NCBI RefSeq assembly: GCF_963676325.1
Contig: NZ_OY781099.1
Location: 4,092,001 to 4,156,000 of the forward strand
Direction: 5' to 3'
DNA length: 64,000 bases
Source: an uncultured Bacteroides sp.
GTDB lineage: Bacteria > Bacteroidota > Bacteroidia > Bacteroidales > Bacteroidaceae
Notes under the pieces: generated by a model
Database searches by the model: none
Told to the model about the DNA's origin: nothing
What the model saw: the letters and a program-made list of their open reading frames with translations, nothing else
Shown: piece after piece, positions 62,999 through 64,000 of the stretch
Numbering within the stretch: position 1 is the stretch's first letter
How the letters are laid out: each line of letters starts with the position of its first letter
Made by a program: the position numbers and the translations under genes

Positions 62999-63112
62999 GT
63001 TTGGAAAAAGACAACCTTTTGTTTTTTCTAAATTCCGGTTAGTGATTAATTAGTTATTGCCTTAGACCAATGAACTTCCAAACCTCAATAAGCCAGAAGA
63101 AGAAAAAATCAT

Positions 63113-63120
63113 TATCTTTG
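63113..63120 (+). promoter_or_regulatory. -7 box before the RNase H gene
   Basis: TATCTTTG, 46 bases before the ATG at 63167. Confidence 0.6.
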
Positions 63121-63166
63121 TACGGAACTTGTACCGATAAAAACAATCATTCCGAATTAAAGAGCA

Positions 63167-63784
63167 ATGGCAAAACAGAAATATTATGTGGTTTGGGAAG
63201 GCGTAACTCCGGGAATCTATACTTCCTGGACCGAATGCCAGCTTCAGATAAAAGGATTTGTAGGTGCAAAATACAAATCTTTCAACTCCAAAGAAGAGGC
63301 CGATCAGGCTATTTCTTCCTCACCTTATGCTTATATGGGGAAGAAAACCAAATCAACTACTAAAAGAGCTCTCCCTGCATGTGTTATTGAAGAAGGCCTG
63401 GCTGTAGATGCTGCCTGTAGTGGTAACCCGGGTGCCATGGAATATAGGGGTGTTTATTTAAAAACAAGAGAAGAGATTTTCCATTTCGGCCCCATGAAGG
63501 GAACTAATAATATCGGTGAGTTTCTGGCTTTGGCTCACGGGTTGGCTTTGCTTAGTAAAAAAAATCTCACTATGCCTATCTATAGTGATAGTGCAAATGC
63601 TATAAGTTGGATTAAACAAAAGAAATGCAAAACCAAACTCCCCCGAACTGCTGAGACAGAAGAGCTGTTTCAGATTATAGAACGTGCAGAAAACTGGCTA
63701 AAGAATAATAAATTTCCTAACCGCATTATTAAATGGGAAACCAAAGAGTGGGGAGAGATTCCTGCCGATTTTGGCAGGAAGTAA
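63167..63784 (+). CDS. rnhA: viroplasmin and RNase H domain protein
   Basis: The 205-residue protein joins a viroplasmin-like N-terminal domain (KYYVVWEGVTPGIYTSWTEC, GFVGAKYKSFNSKEEADQAI), known to bind RNA-DNA hybrids, to an RNase HI domain. The latter shows the catalytic carboxylates in VDAACSGNPGAMEYRGVY, NNIGEFLALAHGLALL and IYSDSANAISWIKQKKC. It would remove RNA from hybrids in the cytoplasm. A second ATG in another frame upstream (63070) is not needed. The gene adjoins the repeat block. Confidence 0.92.
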   Translation: MAKQKYYVVWEGVTPGIYTSWTECQLQIKGFVGAKYKSFNSKEEADQAISSSPYAYMGKKTKSTTKRALPACVIEEGLAVDAACSGNPGAMEYRGVYLKTREEIFHFGPMKGTNNIGEFLALAHGLALLSKKNLTMPIYSDSANAISWIKQKKCKTKLPRTAETEELFQIIERAENWLKNNKFPNRIIKWETKEWGEIPADFGRK

Positions 63785-63803
63785 CTATAGATCTCACAAA
63801 AGC

Positions 63804-64000
63804 TTATCTCAAAAACTTTTCAAGCATTTTATCCAATCCACTCCAAACCTGATCTACCGTAATTAAGTTGAACCGCTGGAGATAGTCCATTTTACTTTGT
63901 TCTTCCTGCGAGTGATTATCGTCCGGACTGATGCCAGCATAACGTTCTCCATCACCAGGCAACCAAACAGATTTTAGAATATTTGGAGGATAAATGGCAT
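63804..64000 (-). CDS. C-terminal part of an unidentified protein
   Basis: The minus strand is open from the window edge to TAA at 63804, giving about 65 residues that contain ILKSVWLPGDGERYAGISPD, then NHSQEEQSKMDYLQRFNL and a final VWSGLDKMLEKFLR. The end looks like a natural C-terminus. I do not recognise the family from this piece; the start and most of the gene lie to the right of the window. Confidence 0.6.
   Translation of the reverse strand, partial: AIYPPNILKSVWLPGDGERYAGISPDDNHSQEEQSKMDYLQRFNLITVDQVWSGLDKMLEKFLR

Overview
The window looks like a chromosomal segment of a Bacteroidaceae member, most likely Bacteroides or a close relative. The reasons are the low GC content, repeated promoter boxes of the Bacteroidetes type (TAnnTTTG about 7 bases before transcription start), and Bacteroidetes-type gene content: DUF3109, DUF4252 and DUF2807 proteins, DUF6443-type RHS proteins, menaquinone synthesis by MenFDBCE, and PL10/CE8 pectin enzymes. 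Species cannot be fixed by eye.

Layout. 1-4.9 kb is the end of the division and cell-wall cluster (murC end, ftsQ, ftsA, ftsZ) plus a YqeY-like gene. 5.1-11.4 kb is housekeeping: recO, tRNA-Glu with rpsT, gyrB, a flavodoxin, a DUF3109 protein and gpmI. 11.5-21.8 kb is an accessory RHS polymorphic-toxin locus read leftward. It holds two large RHS-type proteins, a frameshifted gene with a secretion-type C-terminal domain, an intact 235-residue toxin tip with a lipoprotein behind it, a displaced JAB-like tip overlapping a lipoprotein gene by ATGA, and truncated remnants. 22.0-26.0 kb is a mobile and repeat block: palindromic repeats, a group II intron and an ISAs1-family insertion sequence. 26.1-56.4 kb is mainly core genome: rnhB, a pectate lyase and pectinesterase pair, rimP-nusA-infB, cvpA and sufBCDS, a DUF2807 protein, a class II photolyase, an ECF sigma operon, argB-speA, a KdgF-like cupin, aroK, a lactonase, and menFDBCE. 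56.7-58.9 kb is a small accessory cluster of unknown secreted and membrane proteins. 59.0-63.0 kb is a second copy, in the same orientation, of the palindrome, intron and IS block. The window ends with a viroplasmin-type RNase H and the 3' end of an unknown leftward gene.

The most informative structure is the pair of 3.9-kb blocks. The palindromic backbone differs between them, but the arms of each palindrome change together and still pair. The two introns are nearly identical and sit at the same position inside a palindrome. The two IS copies encode identical transposases but have different 10-bp target duplications. I infer an older dispersed family of structured repeats that later served as landing sites for an intron and an IS, and not a recent duplication of the whole block. 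The second point of interest is the RHS locus, built like a toxin-tip replacement array with probable immunity lipoproteins behind each tip.

All identifications come from reading motifs and gene order. No database search was run.
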